This document shows, piece by piece, positions 34,472-42,776 of a DNA stretch of 64,000 bases. The notes beneath the pieces were generated by a model that ran no database searches, was not told the origin of the DNA, and saw only the letters and a program-made list of their open reading frames with translations. The stretch is from SHVO01 sp041906145 (GTDB taxonomy: Bacteria > Pseudomonadota > Alphaproteobacteria > Rhodospirillales > Rhodospirillaceae): positions 248,001 through 312,000 of the forward strand of contig JAYRJU010000004.1 in assembly GCA_041906145.1 (NCBI GenBank), read 5' to 3'. The translations under genes and the position numbers were made by a program. Numbering within the stretch: position 1 is the stretch's first letter; every line of letters starts with the position of its first letter.

Positions 34472-35470
34472 CTACCGGTGAAGGTAGCCCCCAACGGGCA
34501 CTTCGACCGGCTTGCCTGCCCCATCAAGGACAGTCACGGACCCAAGCTTAGCATCTTCGGCCCCGACAATGCGACCGATCACTGTCATGGCCACCCCCGC
34601 CTCTTGCGCGAGGCGCTGAAGATCCGGCGCGTGTGACGCCGGCAGTGTAAATGCGAGTTCGTAATCGTCACCGCCGCCGAAAATCTGCGGCCAGTACGCG
34701 GGTTCAAGGGTAACGGCCGCACGGGCGGCTTTCGACAATGGGATATTGTCCCGCTCGATGATCGCCGCCACACCCGAGGCCGCGCAAAGATGTCCGATAT
34801 CGGCGACGAGCCCGTCCGAGATATCGAGACAGGCACTGGCCCGGCCCGCGAGCAGACCTCCCGCGGTCAAGCGCGGCTGCGGCAACCGATAGCGCGCCGC
34901 GAAGTGGTTCGCGTTATCCCGGCTCGCGACTTTCAATTTGCCGCGCAAGAACTGAAGACCGAGCGCCGCATCGCCGATCGTGCCCGTCACGCAAAGCACG
35001 TCGCCCGGCCGCGCACCGCCGCGCGGGATTATCTTTCCCTTCGCGACAGAACCGATGGCCGTGATTGAAACCGTGAGCGGCCCCGGCCCGGAGGTCGTGT
35101 CCCCGCCCAGCAGCGGGATCTTGAATTCTTCCACATCCGCCGTGAGCCCCTTGGCGTATTGCTCAAGATAGGCGTCCGTGATCGCGGTGTTCACAGACAA
35201 CGCCTGGAGGAAGCCGACAGGCGCGGCGCCCTTGGCCGCGAGGTCCGACAAGTTGACGCGCAGCGCCTTGCGCGCGACGAAATCCGGCGGATCATCGGGC
35301 AGGAAATGGACACCTTCGATCACGGTATCAACCGTGATCACGGCTTCGTTGCCGGCGCCCACATCAAAGGCGGCCGCATCGTCTTTCAAGTTGAAAGCGC
35401 CGGGAGCGGATTTGGAGAGCGGGGCGAACAGCGCCGCGATGACGTCGAACTCGCTGCGCGCGCGGCTCAT
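34472..35470 (-). CDS. thiL: Thiamine-monophosphate kinase
   Basis: Phosphorylates thiamine monophosphate to the active diphosphate. It has 332 aa: the start EFDVIAALFAPLSK, the GNEAVITVDTVIEGVHFLPD motif, ALRVNLSDLAAKGA, GGDTTSGPGPL and the late DISDGLVADIGHLCAASG and GGGDDYELAFTLP segments of the PurM/ThiL fold. Its ATG overlaps the nusB stop by one base (TAATG), a coupled pair found widely. Confidence 0.96.
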   Translation of the reverse strand: MSRARSEFDVIAALFAPLSKSAPGAFNLKDDAAAFDVGAGNEAVITVDTVIEGVHFLPDDPPDFVARKALRVNLSDLAAKGAAPVGFLQALSVNTAITDAYLEQYAKGLTADVEEFKIPLLGGDTTSGPGPLTVSITAIGSVAKGKIIPRGGARPGDVLCVTGTIGDAALGLQFLRGKLKVASRDNANHFAARYRLPQPRLTAGGLLAGRASACLDISDGLVADIGHLCAASGVAAIIERDNIPLSKAARAAVTLEPAYWPQIFGGGDDYELAFTLPASHAPDLQRLAQEAGVAMTVIGRIVGAEDAKLGSVTVLDGAGKPVEVPVGGYLHR

Positions 35471-36009
35471 TACTTGCCGGCGCGGGCGCGGACCCCGCTG
35501 GCACGACCCAGCGCGCGGGAGATCCGGTCGAGCACCGCGTTCGCCATGCCGGATTCAGGACCGGCGTAGAACGCCTGCGCCACATCGACGAACTCGGCGA
35601 TGGTGACATTCGGGGGAATATCCGTGCGCGTCAGTAGTTCGGCCACGCCCGCGCGCAAGATCGAGCGCAACGTGATCTCGAGACGCTCCCACGGCCAATC
35701 GGGCGAGATGGACCCCTTGATCATCTCATCGATCTCGGCGCCGCGCGTGTCGACCGCGCGCACGAGATTGATGAACAGCTCGCCGTCGATATCCGCCAGC
35801 GCGACGATGGATTCCTGTTCGGTCTCCTTATCCTGCGCCACGGCAAGCCCGCCCACTTTCGCGGTGAGGAAATCCTTGATGATCCGGTCGGACGGATCCT
35901 GGGTGACTTCAACCTGATAAAGAGCCTGCACGGCCGCCAAGCGCGCGGAGCTGCGGCCTTGCGGATCGAGAGGTGCACGGTCTGGAGTATCAGCGTTCGC
36001 TGACATCAA
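35470..36009 (-). CDS. nusB: Transcription antitermination factor NusB
   Basis: Helical protein that acts with NusE in rRNA antitermination. It has 179 aa, somewhat longer than E. coli NusB because of an N-terminal and a C-terminal extension. Core motifs are SARLAAVQALYQVEVTQ, FINLVRAVDTRG, LEITLRSILRAGVAELL and TIAEFVDVAQAF. It stands 61 bp after ribH and overlaps thiL by 1 base. Confidence 0.95.
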   Translation of the reverse strand: MMSANADTPDRAPLDPQGRSSARLAAVQALYQVEVTQDPSDRIIKDFLTAKVGGLAVAQDKETEQESIVALADIDGELFINLVRAVDTRGAEIDEMIKGSISPDWPWERLEITLRSILRAGVAELLTRTDIPPNVTIAEFVDVAQAFYAGPESGMANAVLDRISRALGRASGVRARAGK

Positions 36010-36070
36010 TTCACGCCTAACATTAAAAAGAAGACCACCGCGCGCGCCGAGAATGGCCGCGCGCGGCAGC

Positions 36071-36523
36071 TTATAGCCCGAAGCGTTGCTTCAGCTCAAC
36101 AAGGCGAAGACAGGCGCGGGCCGCGCGTCCGCCCGCATCGCCTTCGGCCGGATCGGCGCGATTTTGCGCGAGTTCCCACGTCGGACAGGTCAAAATCCCA
36201 TTGCCCACAGGAACTTTCAGCTCCAACGCGACTTGCTGAACCCCGTTCATGGACTCGCGGCACACATGTTCATAGTGGTCGGTTTCGCCTTTGACGGCGC
36301 AGCCCAGGACCACAGCACCCGCATAGCGCGGCTTCTTCGATCCCTTTTTTCCTTTCGAAAACGCATAGGCGAGCGTCGCCGGCAGTTCGAGGATTCCGGG
36401 AACGGTGATCACATCGACTTTCGCCTTGGCCTTCTTGAGCGCCTTCTTCGCGCCGTCGAGCAACAGGTCGGCGTTCTCATCGTAGAAACGCGCTTCGATG
36501 ATAAGGATGTGAGACGTGGCCAT
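36071..36523 (-). CDS. ribH: 6,7-dimethyl-8-ribityllumazine synthase
   Basis: Penultimate riboflavin enzyme, 150 aa. Motifs: FYDENADLLLDGAKKAL, VPGILELPATLAYA, the VLGCAVKGETDHYEHVC catalytic region with the conserved His, and NGILTCPTWELAQNRAD. It begins 2 nt after ribBA. The C-terminus is slightly shorter than in some icosahedral forms. Confidence 0.96.
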   Translation of the reverse strand: MATSHILIIEARFYDENADLLLDGAKKALKKAKAKVDVITVPGILELPATLAYAFSKGKKGSKKPRYAGAVVLGCAVKGETDHYEHVCRESMNGVQQVALELKVPVGNGILTCPTWELAQNRADPAEGDAGGRAARACLRLVELKQRFGL

Positions 36524-36525
36524 CT

Positions 36526-37662
36526 TTACTTCACTTTGATGCTGCGCTGGTCGACGATGCGCAGGCCATAGCCTTCGAGACCCACCACCACTTTCGAGGT
36601 GTTGGTGAGAAGGATCATGTCGCGCACGCCGATGTCGGTGAGAATCTGCGCGCCCACGCCGTAATCGACGAGGCGCTTGGTGGTTTCTTCCTCGCCCTTC
36701 GCCTTGGCGCGGATACGTTCCGAAAGGCCGCCCGAGATGGGATCGCGGAACAGCACGATCACGCCGCTGCCGAAGTCGGACACCATCTGCATGGCGGCCT
36801 GAAGATCGCCGGTGCGCGCCGAGGCTTTATCCAGCAGCACGTCGGGAAGGATATTAAGATGATGCATGCGCACCATCGCGGGCGCACTGCCGGACACCTT
36901 GCCTTTGACCAGAACCGGGAGCTCGGCGCCGGACACGGAGTCCGCATAGATCTTGAGAGTCCAGTCGCCGCCGATGCCGGATGTAAACTGCGATTCCGCG
37001 AGCAGCGTCACCAGTTTTTCGGTCTTGCGGCGATAGGCAATGAGATCGGCGATGGTGCCGATCTTCAGTCCATGCAACTGCGCGAACTTGATGAGGTCCG
37101 GCATACGAGCCATCGTGCCGTCGTCATTCATGATCTCGCAAATCACGCCCGCCGGGATCAGGCCCGCGAGCCGCGCGACGTCGACCGCCGCCTCGGTGTG
37201 GCCCGCACGTACGAGAACGCCGCCGTCCCGCGCCATCAGTGGGAACACGTGACCCGGCGTCGAGATGTCCGTGTGAGTCGAAGTCGGATCGATGGCCACC
37301 GCAATCGTGCGCGCGCGGTCGGCGGCCGAGATGCCCGTCGTCACGCCGGAGCGCGCTTCGATGCTGAGTGTGAAAGCCGTGGAGAGACGCGACTGGTTAT
37401 GGGCGGGCATCAGCGGCAGGCGCAGGTGCTCGGCGCGCTGGGTGGTGAGCGAAAGGCAGATCAGGCCGCGCGCGTGCTTAGCCATGAAGTTAATAGCGTC
37501 GGGCGTCGCCATCTGCGCCGGGATAATGATATCGCCTTCGTTCTCGCGGTCCTCGTCGTCCACCAAAATGAACATGCGCCCGTTGCGCGCGTCCTCGACG
37601 ATCTCCTCGATCGACGACAGGACGTCGGCGTACACGGAGGGTTTGGGAAGAGCGTCAGCCAC
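36526..37662 (-). CDS. RibBA-type protein; RibB active, RibA half degenerate
   Basis: A 378-aa fusion. Residues 1 to about 210 are 3,4-dihydroxy-2-butanone-4-phosphate synthase with DDEDRENEGDIIIPAQ and HTEAAVDVARLAGL. The C-terminal half aligns with GTP cyclohydrolase II, but its zinc site is gone: where the family has ECLTGD...CDCG this has HLNILPDV...ASARTGD, and no Cys is left in the half. Fusions with an inactive RibA domain (RibBX) are described in rhizobia. A functional RibA must exist elsewhere if the pathway is complete. Confidence 0.92.
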   Translation of the reverse strand: MADALPKPSVYADVLSSIEEIVEDARNGRMFILVDDEDRENEGDIIIPAQMATPDAINFMAKHARGLICLSLTTQRAEHLRLPLMPAHNQSRLSTAFTLSIEARSGVTTGISAADRARTIAVAIDPTSTHTDISTPGHVFPLMARDGGVLVRAGHTEAAVDVARLAGLIPAGVICEIMNDDGTMARMPDLIKFAQLHGLKIGTIADLIAYRRKTEKLVTLLAESQFTSGIGGDWTLKIYADSVSGAELPVLVKGKVSGSAPAMVRMHHLNILPDVLLDKASARTGDLQAAMQMVSDFGSGVIVLFRDPISGGLSERIRAKAKGEEETTKRLVDYGVGAQILTDIGVRDMILLTNTSKVVVGLEGYGLRIVDQRSIKVK

Positions 37663-37674
37663 GGCGATACTTTC

Positions 37675-38274
37675 TTACTTTTGGAGTGTATCCAGGAGAC
37701 GCGCAACATAGCGCGCCATCTGGTCGATTTCCATGTTGAGGTGGTCGCCCACGCGCAATGTCCCGAAGGTGGTCACAGCCTGCGTATGCGGGATGATATT
37801 GACGCCAAAGCTGTTTCCGCCCACTTCGTTCACGGTCAACGAAACACCGTCGAGCGCCACGGAACCTTTCGGAGCGATGAAGCGTGCCAGTTCCGCCGGC
37901 GGGACGATGGTGAAACGCTTCGAGCCATCTTCATCCCGGATGTCTTCGACAAGCGCGAGCCCATCGACGTGACCCGAGACGATATGGCCGCCGAGTTCGT
38001 CACCTGCTTTCAGCGCGCGCTCGAGATTTACGCGCATGCCGGCGGTCCATGTGCCGAGCGTCGTGAGATCCAAGGTCTCGCGCGAAGCGTCGACCGCGAA
38101 CCAATCAGGCCCCTTCTCGACCACTGTAAGACAGCAGCCGTTGCAGGAGATCGACGCGCCGATAGCGACGCCCTGCATGTCGTAGACGGTGCGAATACGA
38201 AAGCGCGCCGCCGCGGCGCCGCCTTGGACGGCATCCATGACGGTGCCGAGATCGGTGACAATTCCTGTGAACAT
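37675..38274 (-). CDS. ribE: Riboflavin synthase alpha subunit
   Basis: Dismutates two lumazine molecules to riboflavin. It has 199 aa with the two-fold barrel repeat: FTGIVTDLGTVMDAVQG at the start, the SISCNGCCLTVVEKG repeat-one motif and the matching VALDGVSLTVNEVGG in repeat two; GGHIVSGHVDGLALV is typical. It stands 17 nt after ribD and 12 nt before ribBA. Confidence 0.97.
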   Translation of the reverse strand: MFTGIVTDLGTVMDAVQGGAAAARFRIRTVYDMQGVAIGASISCNGCCLTVVEKGPDWFAVDASRETLDLTTLGTWTAGMRVNLERALKAGDELGGHIVSGHVDGLALVEDIRDEDGSKRFTIVPPAELARFIAPKGSVALDGVSLTVNEVGGNSFGVNIIPHTQAVTTFGTLRVGDHLNMEIDQMARYVARLLDTLQK

Positions 38275-38291
38275 GGGCCGGTATATAGGGG

Positions 38292-39404
38292 TTAGCGGGC
38301 CAGGATATCCAGTGTGTCTTCGCCGAATTTGAGGCTTTCCCCGGCCTTAAACCGGGGCATATCCCCCAAATTCAGGAGTCCCATGGGGTAAATCGAGGCC
38401 CTGCCGTCGCCGCCGATGACGCTGGCGGCCCTGAACCAGGCAAGTTCATCGACCAGTCCGGCCCGCAGGAAGGCCGCCGATACCTGCCCCCCGCCTTCGA
38501 TCATGACGCGCGTCAGACCTTTCTCGGCCAGCGCTCTCCCGACGGCGGCGGTAAAGGTCGCATGGTCGGAGGCGTCTTTCAGTCCAATCACATCGACGCC
38601 GTTCTTGGTCAACTCGCCGCTGCGCGGCAGCGAGAGCGACTGTTCAGCGGTGATGACCCATGTCGGAATCTCGCGCGCCGTTTTCACGAGCTCCGAATTG
38701 GGCGCGAGACGCAGGCGCCGATCGAGCACCACACGCACCTTGGCGCGGCCCGCGTATCCCTCCAGGCGGCATGTCAGCAGAGGATCATCGGTGAGAGCGG
38801 TCTCCGAGCCGACGAGAATGGCGTCGTAACGCGCGCGCAACGCATGCACGGCGCGGCGTGCGGACTCGCCGGTGATCCAGCGGCTTTCACCCGAGGCCAA
38901 TGCAATGCGCCCATCGAGGCTGGTCGCGGTCTTAAGCGCAAACAACGGACGCCCTTGCGCGACTTTCAAGAAGAAGCCGGCGTTGATGCGGTCGGCGGCG
39001 GCCTTGCCCACACCGTCTGTGACCGCAATGCCCGCTTCTCGCAAACGCGCAAGGCCGCGCCCGTTAACGCGCATATCGGGATCGGTGGTCGCGGACACCA
39101 CGCGCGCGACACCGGCCGCGACAAGCGCATCGGCGCAAGGCGGTGTTTTCCCATGATGGCTGCAAGGCTCGAGAGTCACATAGGCCGTGGCGCCGCGCGC
39201 TTCTTGTCCCGCGCGCGCGAGCGCTTCGGTTTCCGCATGCGGACGGCCGCCGGACTGCGTCCAACCGCGGCCGACGACGCGCCCGTCTTTCACGAGCACG
39301 CAGCCGACCGTTGGATTGGGCCAAGTATCGCCGAGGTTACGCGCCGCCAGACTCAGCGCGACGTCCATGAACTCTTGATCAACGATGGACGCGCGCGGCT
39401 GCAT
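38292..39404 (-). CDS. ribD: Riboflavin deaminase/reductase RibD
   Basis: Bifunctional enzyme. The N-terminal deaminase has the zinc motifs PHAETEALARAG and LEPCSHHGKTPPCADAL; the C-terminal reductase has SLDGRIALASGESRWITG and the VMIEGGGQVSAAFL segment. 370 aa, full length. Its ATG shares one base with the nrdR stop (TAATG), so translation is coupled. Confidence 0.97.
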   Translation of the reverse strand: MQPRASIVDQEFMDVALSLAARNLGDTWPNPTVGCVLVKDGRVVGRGWTQSGGRPHAETEALARAGQEARGATAYVTLEPCSHHGKTPPCADALVAAGVARVVSATTDPDMRVNGRGLARLREAGIAVTDGVGKAAADRINAGFFLKVAQGRPLFALKTATSLDGRIALASGESRWITGESARRAVHALRARYDAILVGSETALTDDPLLTCRLEGYAGRAKVRVVLDRRLRLAPNSELVKTAREIPTWVITAEQSLSLPRSGELTKNGVDVIGLKDASDHATFTAAVGRALAEKGLTRVMIEGGGQVSAAFLRAGLVDELAWFRAASVIGGDGRASIYPMGLLNLGDMPRFKAGESLKFGEDTLDILAR

Positions 39405-39874
39405 TAGTTCTGGTCGGCTGAAACGGGCTCCGTCAGATTCTCAACGAAGCTCTCGAAATCCTTCACTTCGCGGAAATTCTTGTACACGGAAGCGAAGCGC
39501 ACATAGGCCACCTTGTCGAGGCCCTGCAGCGCTTCCATCACCATTTCACCGATCACGCTGGACGGGATATCGGACTCGCCCATGCTTTCGAGGCGACGCT
39601 GGATCGAGTTGACCACGCGTTCGATGCGCTCTTCGTCCACGGGACGTTTACGGCACGCCGTGATGATCGATCGCGCGATCTTGTCGCGGTCGAACGGGAT
39701 GCGTTGGCCGCCCTTCTTCACGACGGTGAGCTCGCGGAGCTGGATACGCTCGAACGTGGTGAAGCGCGCGCCGCATGCCGGGCACGAGCGGCGGCGGCGA
39801 ATAGCGGAGTTATCCTCCGTCGGCCGCGAATCCTTCACCTGGGTATCCATATGCCCGCAGTACGGACAGCGCAT
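39404..39874 (-). CDS. nrdR: Transcriptional repressor NrdR
   Basis: Zinc and ATP-cone repressor of ribonucleotide reductase genes, 156 aa. The N-terminal zinc ribbon has MRCPYCGHMDTQVKDSRP and RSCPACGARFTTFER; an ATP cone follows (TVVKKGGQRIPFDRDKIARS). It lies between glyA and ribD, the usual alphaproteobacterial place. Confidence 0.97.
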   Translation of the reverse strand: MRCPYCGHMDTQVKDSRPTEDNSAIRRRRSCPACGARFTTFERIQLRELTVVKKGGQRIPFDRDKIARSIITACRKRPVDEERIERVVNSIQRRLESMGESDIPSSVIGEMVMEALQGLDKVAYVRFASVYKNFREVKDFESFVENLTEPVSADQN

Positions 39875-39952
39875 TTCCCCGACCCCTTTATCCCCTGACG
39901 CCCGACGTTAACGGCCGGGTCCTATGAACTATAGCGCCTTTGTGAACGCTAA

Positions 39953-41224
39953 TTATTGATAAATCGGAAAGCGGCGACACAAATCCTGGACCCGGCCCCG
40001 GATATCGGCCTCGACGGCGCCCGTGTTGCCCGGGTTGGCCGCCTGGGCGTCCATCACCTCGCAGATCCACTCGCCGATCTGGGCGAATTCCGCTGTCCCG
40101 AAGCCGCGGGTGGTCGCCGCGGGGGTGCCGAGGCGCACGCCGGAGGTGACGGTGGGCTTTTCCGGATCGAACGGGATGCCGTTCTTGTTGCACGTCATGC
40201 CGGCGCGTTCGAGCAGGTGTTCGACCACGTTACCGGTCAGTTTCTTCGGACGCAGGTCGACCAGCATCAGATGCGTGTCGGTACCGCCGGCAACGATTTC
40301 GAGACCGCCCTTGCGCAGCGTTTCCGCCAAGACTTTCGCATTGTCGACCACGCGCTGGGCGTAGACCTTGAATTCCGGTTTCAGCGCTTCGCCGAACGCA
40401 ACCGCCTTGCCGGCGATCACGTGCATCAGCGGCCCGCCCTGGAGACCGGGGAAAATCGCCGAGTTGATCTTCTTTCCGATCTCTTCGCTGTTCGAAAGAA
40501 TCATGCCGCCGCGCGGACCGCGCAGGGTCTTGTGCGTGGTGGTGGTGACGACGTCGGCGATCGGCAGCGGGCTCGGGTGGATCCCGGCCGCGACCAGACC
40601 GGCGAAGTGCGCCATGTCGACCATGAACAGAGCGCCGACGCTGTCGGCGATCTGGCGGAAGGCCTTGAAGTCGATGATACGCGAGTAAGCCGAGCCGCCC
40701 GCGATGATGAGCTTCGGTTTGTGTTCCTTGGCGAGGGCTTCGACCTGATCGATGTCGATGACCCCGTCCTGCTTGCGCACGCCGTATTGGACCGCGTTGA
40801 ACCACTTGCCCGAGATGTTCGGCGGCGCGCCGTGCGTGAGGTGACCGCCCGAGGCGAGGTTCATGCCCATGATGGTGTCGCCCGGCTTCAGGAGCGCGAG
40901 GAACACACCTTCATTGGCCGGAGCGCCCGCATGCGGCTGCACGTTGGCGTAGGAGCAATTGAACAGCTTCTTCGCGCGCTCGATGGCGAGGCTTTCGGCG
41001 ATATCGACGAATTCGCAACCGCCGTAGTAGCGCTTGCCCGGATAACCTTCGGCGTACTTATTGGTAAGCACGCTGCCGACCGCTTCGAGAACGGCGCGGC
41101 TGACGATGTTTTCAGACGCGATCAGTTCGATCTGAGTCTGCTGGCGCTCGAGTTCGAGGGTCAGCGACTTCATTACATCGGGATCGGCTTCAGCGAGGCT
41201 TTGCGAGAAGAAGGGAGTCGACAT
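39953..41224 (-). CDS. glyA: Serine hydroxymethyltransferase
   Basis: PLP enzyme that makes glycine and one-carbon units from serine. 423 aa. PLP lysine in DVVTTTTHKTLRGPRGGMIL; start region LELERQQTQIELIASENI; FVDIAESLAIERAKKLF; C-terminal VRLGTPAATTRGFG. Rib genes and nrdR follow. Nothing unusual. Confidence 0.98.
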   Translation of the reverse strand: MSTPFFSQSLAEADPDVMKSLTLELERQQTQIELIASENIVSRAVLEAVGSVLTNKYAEGYPGKRYYGGCEFVDIAESLAIERAKKLFNCSYANVQPHAGAPANEGVFLALLKPGDTIMGMNLASGGHLTHGAPPNISGKWFNAVQYGVRKQDGVIDIDQVEALAKEHKPKLIIAGGSAYSRIIDFKAFRQIADSVGALFMVDMAHFAGLVAAGIHPSPLPIADVVTTTTHKTLRGPRGGMILSNSEEIGKKINSAIFPGLQGGPLMHVIAGKAVAFGEALKPEFKVYAQRVVDNAKVLAETLRKGGLEIVAGGTDTHLMLVDLRPKKLTGNVVEHLLERAGMTCNKNGIPFDPEKPTVTSGVRLGTPAATTRGFGTAEFAQIGEWICEVMDAQAANPGNTGAVEADIRGRVQDLCRRFPIYQ

Positions 41225-41257
41225 ATCGGTCCTTACAGATGTTGACGTGAGGCTGGA

Positions 41258-41713
41258 TTAGCCCAGCTTCTCCACGCGGCGGGCATGTCGGCCGCCTTCA
41301 AACGGGGTTTCGAAAAAGGTCTTGAGAAGCGTCCGCGCTTGATCCGCCGGCACGATCCGCGCGCCGATGGCCATGACGTTCGCATCGTTGTGCTCGCGCG
41401 CCAGGCGCGCGGTCATTTCGTCGTGCACCAGCGCCGCCCGCACGCCCGGATGGCGGTTCACGGCGATGGAGATGCCGATGCCGGTGCCGCAGATCACGAC
41501 ACCGGCCTTGGCTTCCTTGGTCTCCACGGCCGTGCCGACCGCGTGTCCGAAGTCCGGATAGTCGACGGAGTCCGGCGAATTCGTGCCGAGGTCCTTCACG
41601 CTGAAGCCCATGCGCTTCAAGTCGTCGGTCACCAGGGACTTCAACTCCACACCGGCGTGGTCGCTGGCAATGACAATCGTGTCGCCGGGTTGAGCAATGC
41701 GTGCGTCGGACAA
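41258..41713 (-). CDS. rpiB: Ribose-5-phosphate isomerase B
   Basis: Interconverts ribose-5-phosphate and ribulose-5-phosphate. 151 aa with IVIASDHAGVELKSLV, the catalytic-Cys motif GVVICGTGIGISIAVNRHPG and the AREHNDANVMAIGARI segment. It sits 33 bp before glyA, a common alphaproteobacterial pairing. Confidence 0.96.
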   Translation of the reverse strand: MSDARIAQPGDTIVIASDHAGVELKSLVTDDLKRMGFSVKDLGTNSPDSVDYPDFGHAVGTAVETKEAKAGVVICGTGIGISIAVNRHPGVRAALVHDEMTARLAREHNDANVMAIGARIVPADQARTLLKTFFETPFEGGRHARRVEKLG

Positions 41714-41722
41714 ATCAAACTC

Positions 41723-42373
41723 CTAGTTCGTCGCAAAACAGTAGAACAAGCCCGCGCCGCCGGTGGCCACGAGGTTTTCCTGGCCGCAGCCCTTGGACGG
41801 ATGCGCGGCGTTCCATGAGGTGCCGTCGTTGCCGCCGCCCTGGCGGTCGTGATGACCGAGATTAGCGCTGCCGTCGGCGGCGCTGCTCGTCCAGTTTTTG
41901 CAGGTGTGATCCGCGCCGTCCGCAAAGGCGCGGCCGTCGGCGGAGCTGCCGGTGAGGATGTCGTGGGTGTTCGGCGTGTCGCCGCGGCCGTTCACGACCG
42001 CGCCCTTTTCGGTGAGCGAGTTTTCCTTGGAGAGCTTGTTGTTCGCGCTGTGCAGGTCATCGACGCTGGTCGCGACGACGACGCCCTTGGCATTCATCCA
42101 CGGACCCTTGCCGATACGGTCACGCGCGTTCACCGGGCTTTTGCCGTCCGCGGCCATGCCGCTGAGATAGGCGCGCCATTCCTTCTTGCTGCCGGCCTTC
42201 GCGGCCAGGGCCGCGCAATGACGGTCGGCGCCCTCAAGGCCGCCAAGCTCCGCGCCCTTCCCGGGGCCGGCGCTGGTAATGAAGAAGCTCATCTTGCTGG
42301 CGTCTTGGGCGCCGGCGGCGCCCGAAAGCAGAGTGGTAGCGGCGAATGCGGCGGCAATCAGCGTCTTGCTCAT
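41723..42373 (-). CDS. Secreted lectin/DUF1554-like protein
   Basis: A 216-aa exported protein: signal peptide ends SGAAGAQ (about residue 23). The mature part has the DUF1554/collagen-like lectin fold features MSFFITSAGPGKGAELGGL, GADRHCAALAAKAGS, RAYLSG and the C-terminal KNWTSSAADGSANLGHHDRQ and LFYCFATN. Likely disulphides between the Cys pairs. Such proteins are found in periplasmic or surface roles without a set function. It lies 9 bp before rpiB and may be co-transcribed. Confidence 0.8.
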   Translation of the reverse strand: MSKTLIAAAFAATTLLSGAAGAQDASKMSFFITSAGPGKGAELGGLEGADRHCAALAAKAGSKKEWRAYLSGMAADGKSPVNARDRIGKGPWMNAKGVVVATSVDDLHSANNKLSKENSLTEKGAVVNGRGDTPNTHDILTGSSADGRAFADGADHTCKNWTSSAADGSANLGHHDRQGGGNDGTSWNAAHPSKGCGQENLVATGGAGLFYCFATN

Positions 42374-42471
42374 ATCGGCCTCCCTGGGGGTTTATTGGCA
42401 GGCCTGGAAATGACCCGCGCCAGAGGACCGATACCACATCTGGGTGAATGCTGCCAATCACACACAAGATG

Positions 42472-42717
42472 TTATATGAGCTGTCCTTTCAATGGGTTAG
42501 CGGGGCTCGGCGGCCCGTCCTTGCGCAGCCGGGCCTTCAGCTTGCGCAGCGCGTTCATTTTGAGGCTGTAGGCGCTCGTCGCCACCGACCCCACGACCGA
42601 GACTTCGGTGTTCGTCATCGGATCGATGGCCGACACCTTCACTGAATTCCCGATGGCAACAATCTCGAACAGGACCTGGGGTAGATCCGGATCGTAAGGT
42701 GGGTCCGACATGGTCAC
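42472..42717 (-). CDS. Small conserved-type hypothetical protein
   Basis: An 81-aa soluble protein with PQVLFEIVAIGNSVKVSAID and TEVSVVGS, followed by a basic helix SLKMNALRKLKARLRKDG. This resembles a small unnamed alphaproteobacterial family often annotated near glyA. No function known. The upstream ATG and the ATG two codons in (MSDPPYD) are both possible starts. Confidence 0.65.
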   Translation of the reverse strand: MTMSDPPYDPDLPQVLFEIVAIGNSVKVSAIDPMTNTEVSVVGSVATSAYSLKMNALRKLKARLRKDGPPSPANPLKGQLI

Positions 42718-42776
42718 TTGAAGTCGCTCGCGCCTCTCATCACTCTGCCTACTCTACCATATCCAACAGGTGACGA

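Noticed and set aside
36859..38295. Long plus-strand frame opposite ribBA and ribE
   Set aside because: Antisense to two clear riboflavin genes; shadow frame.
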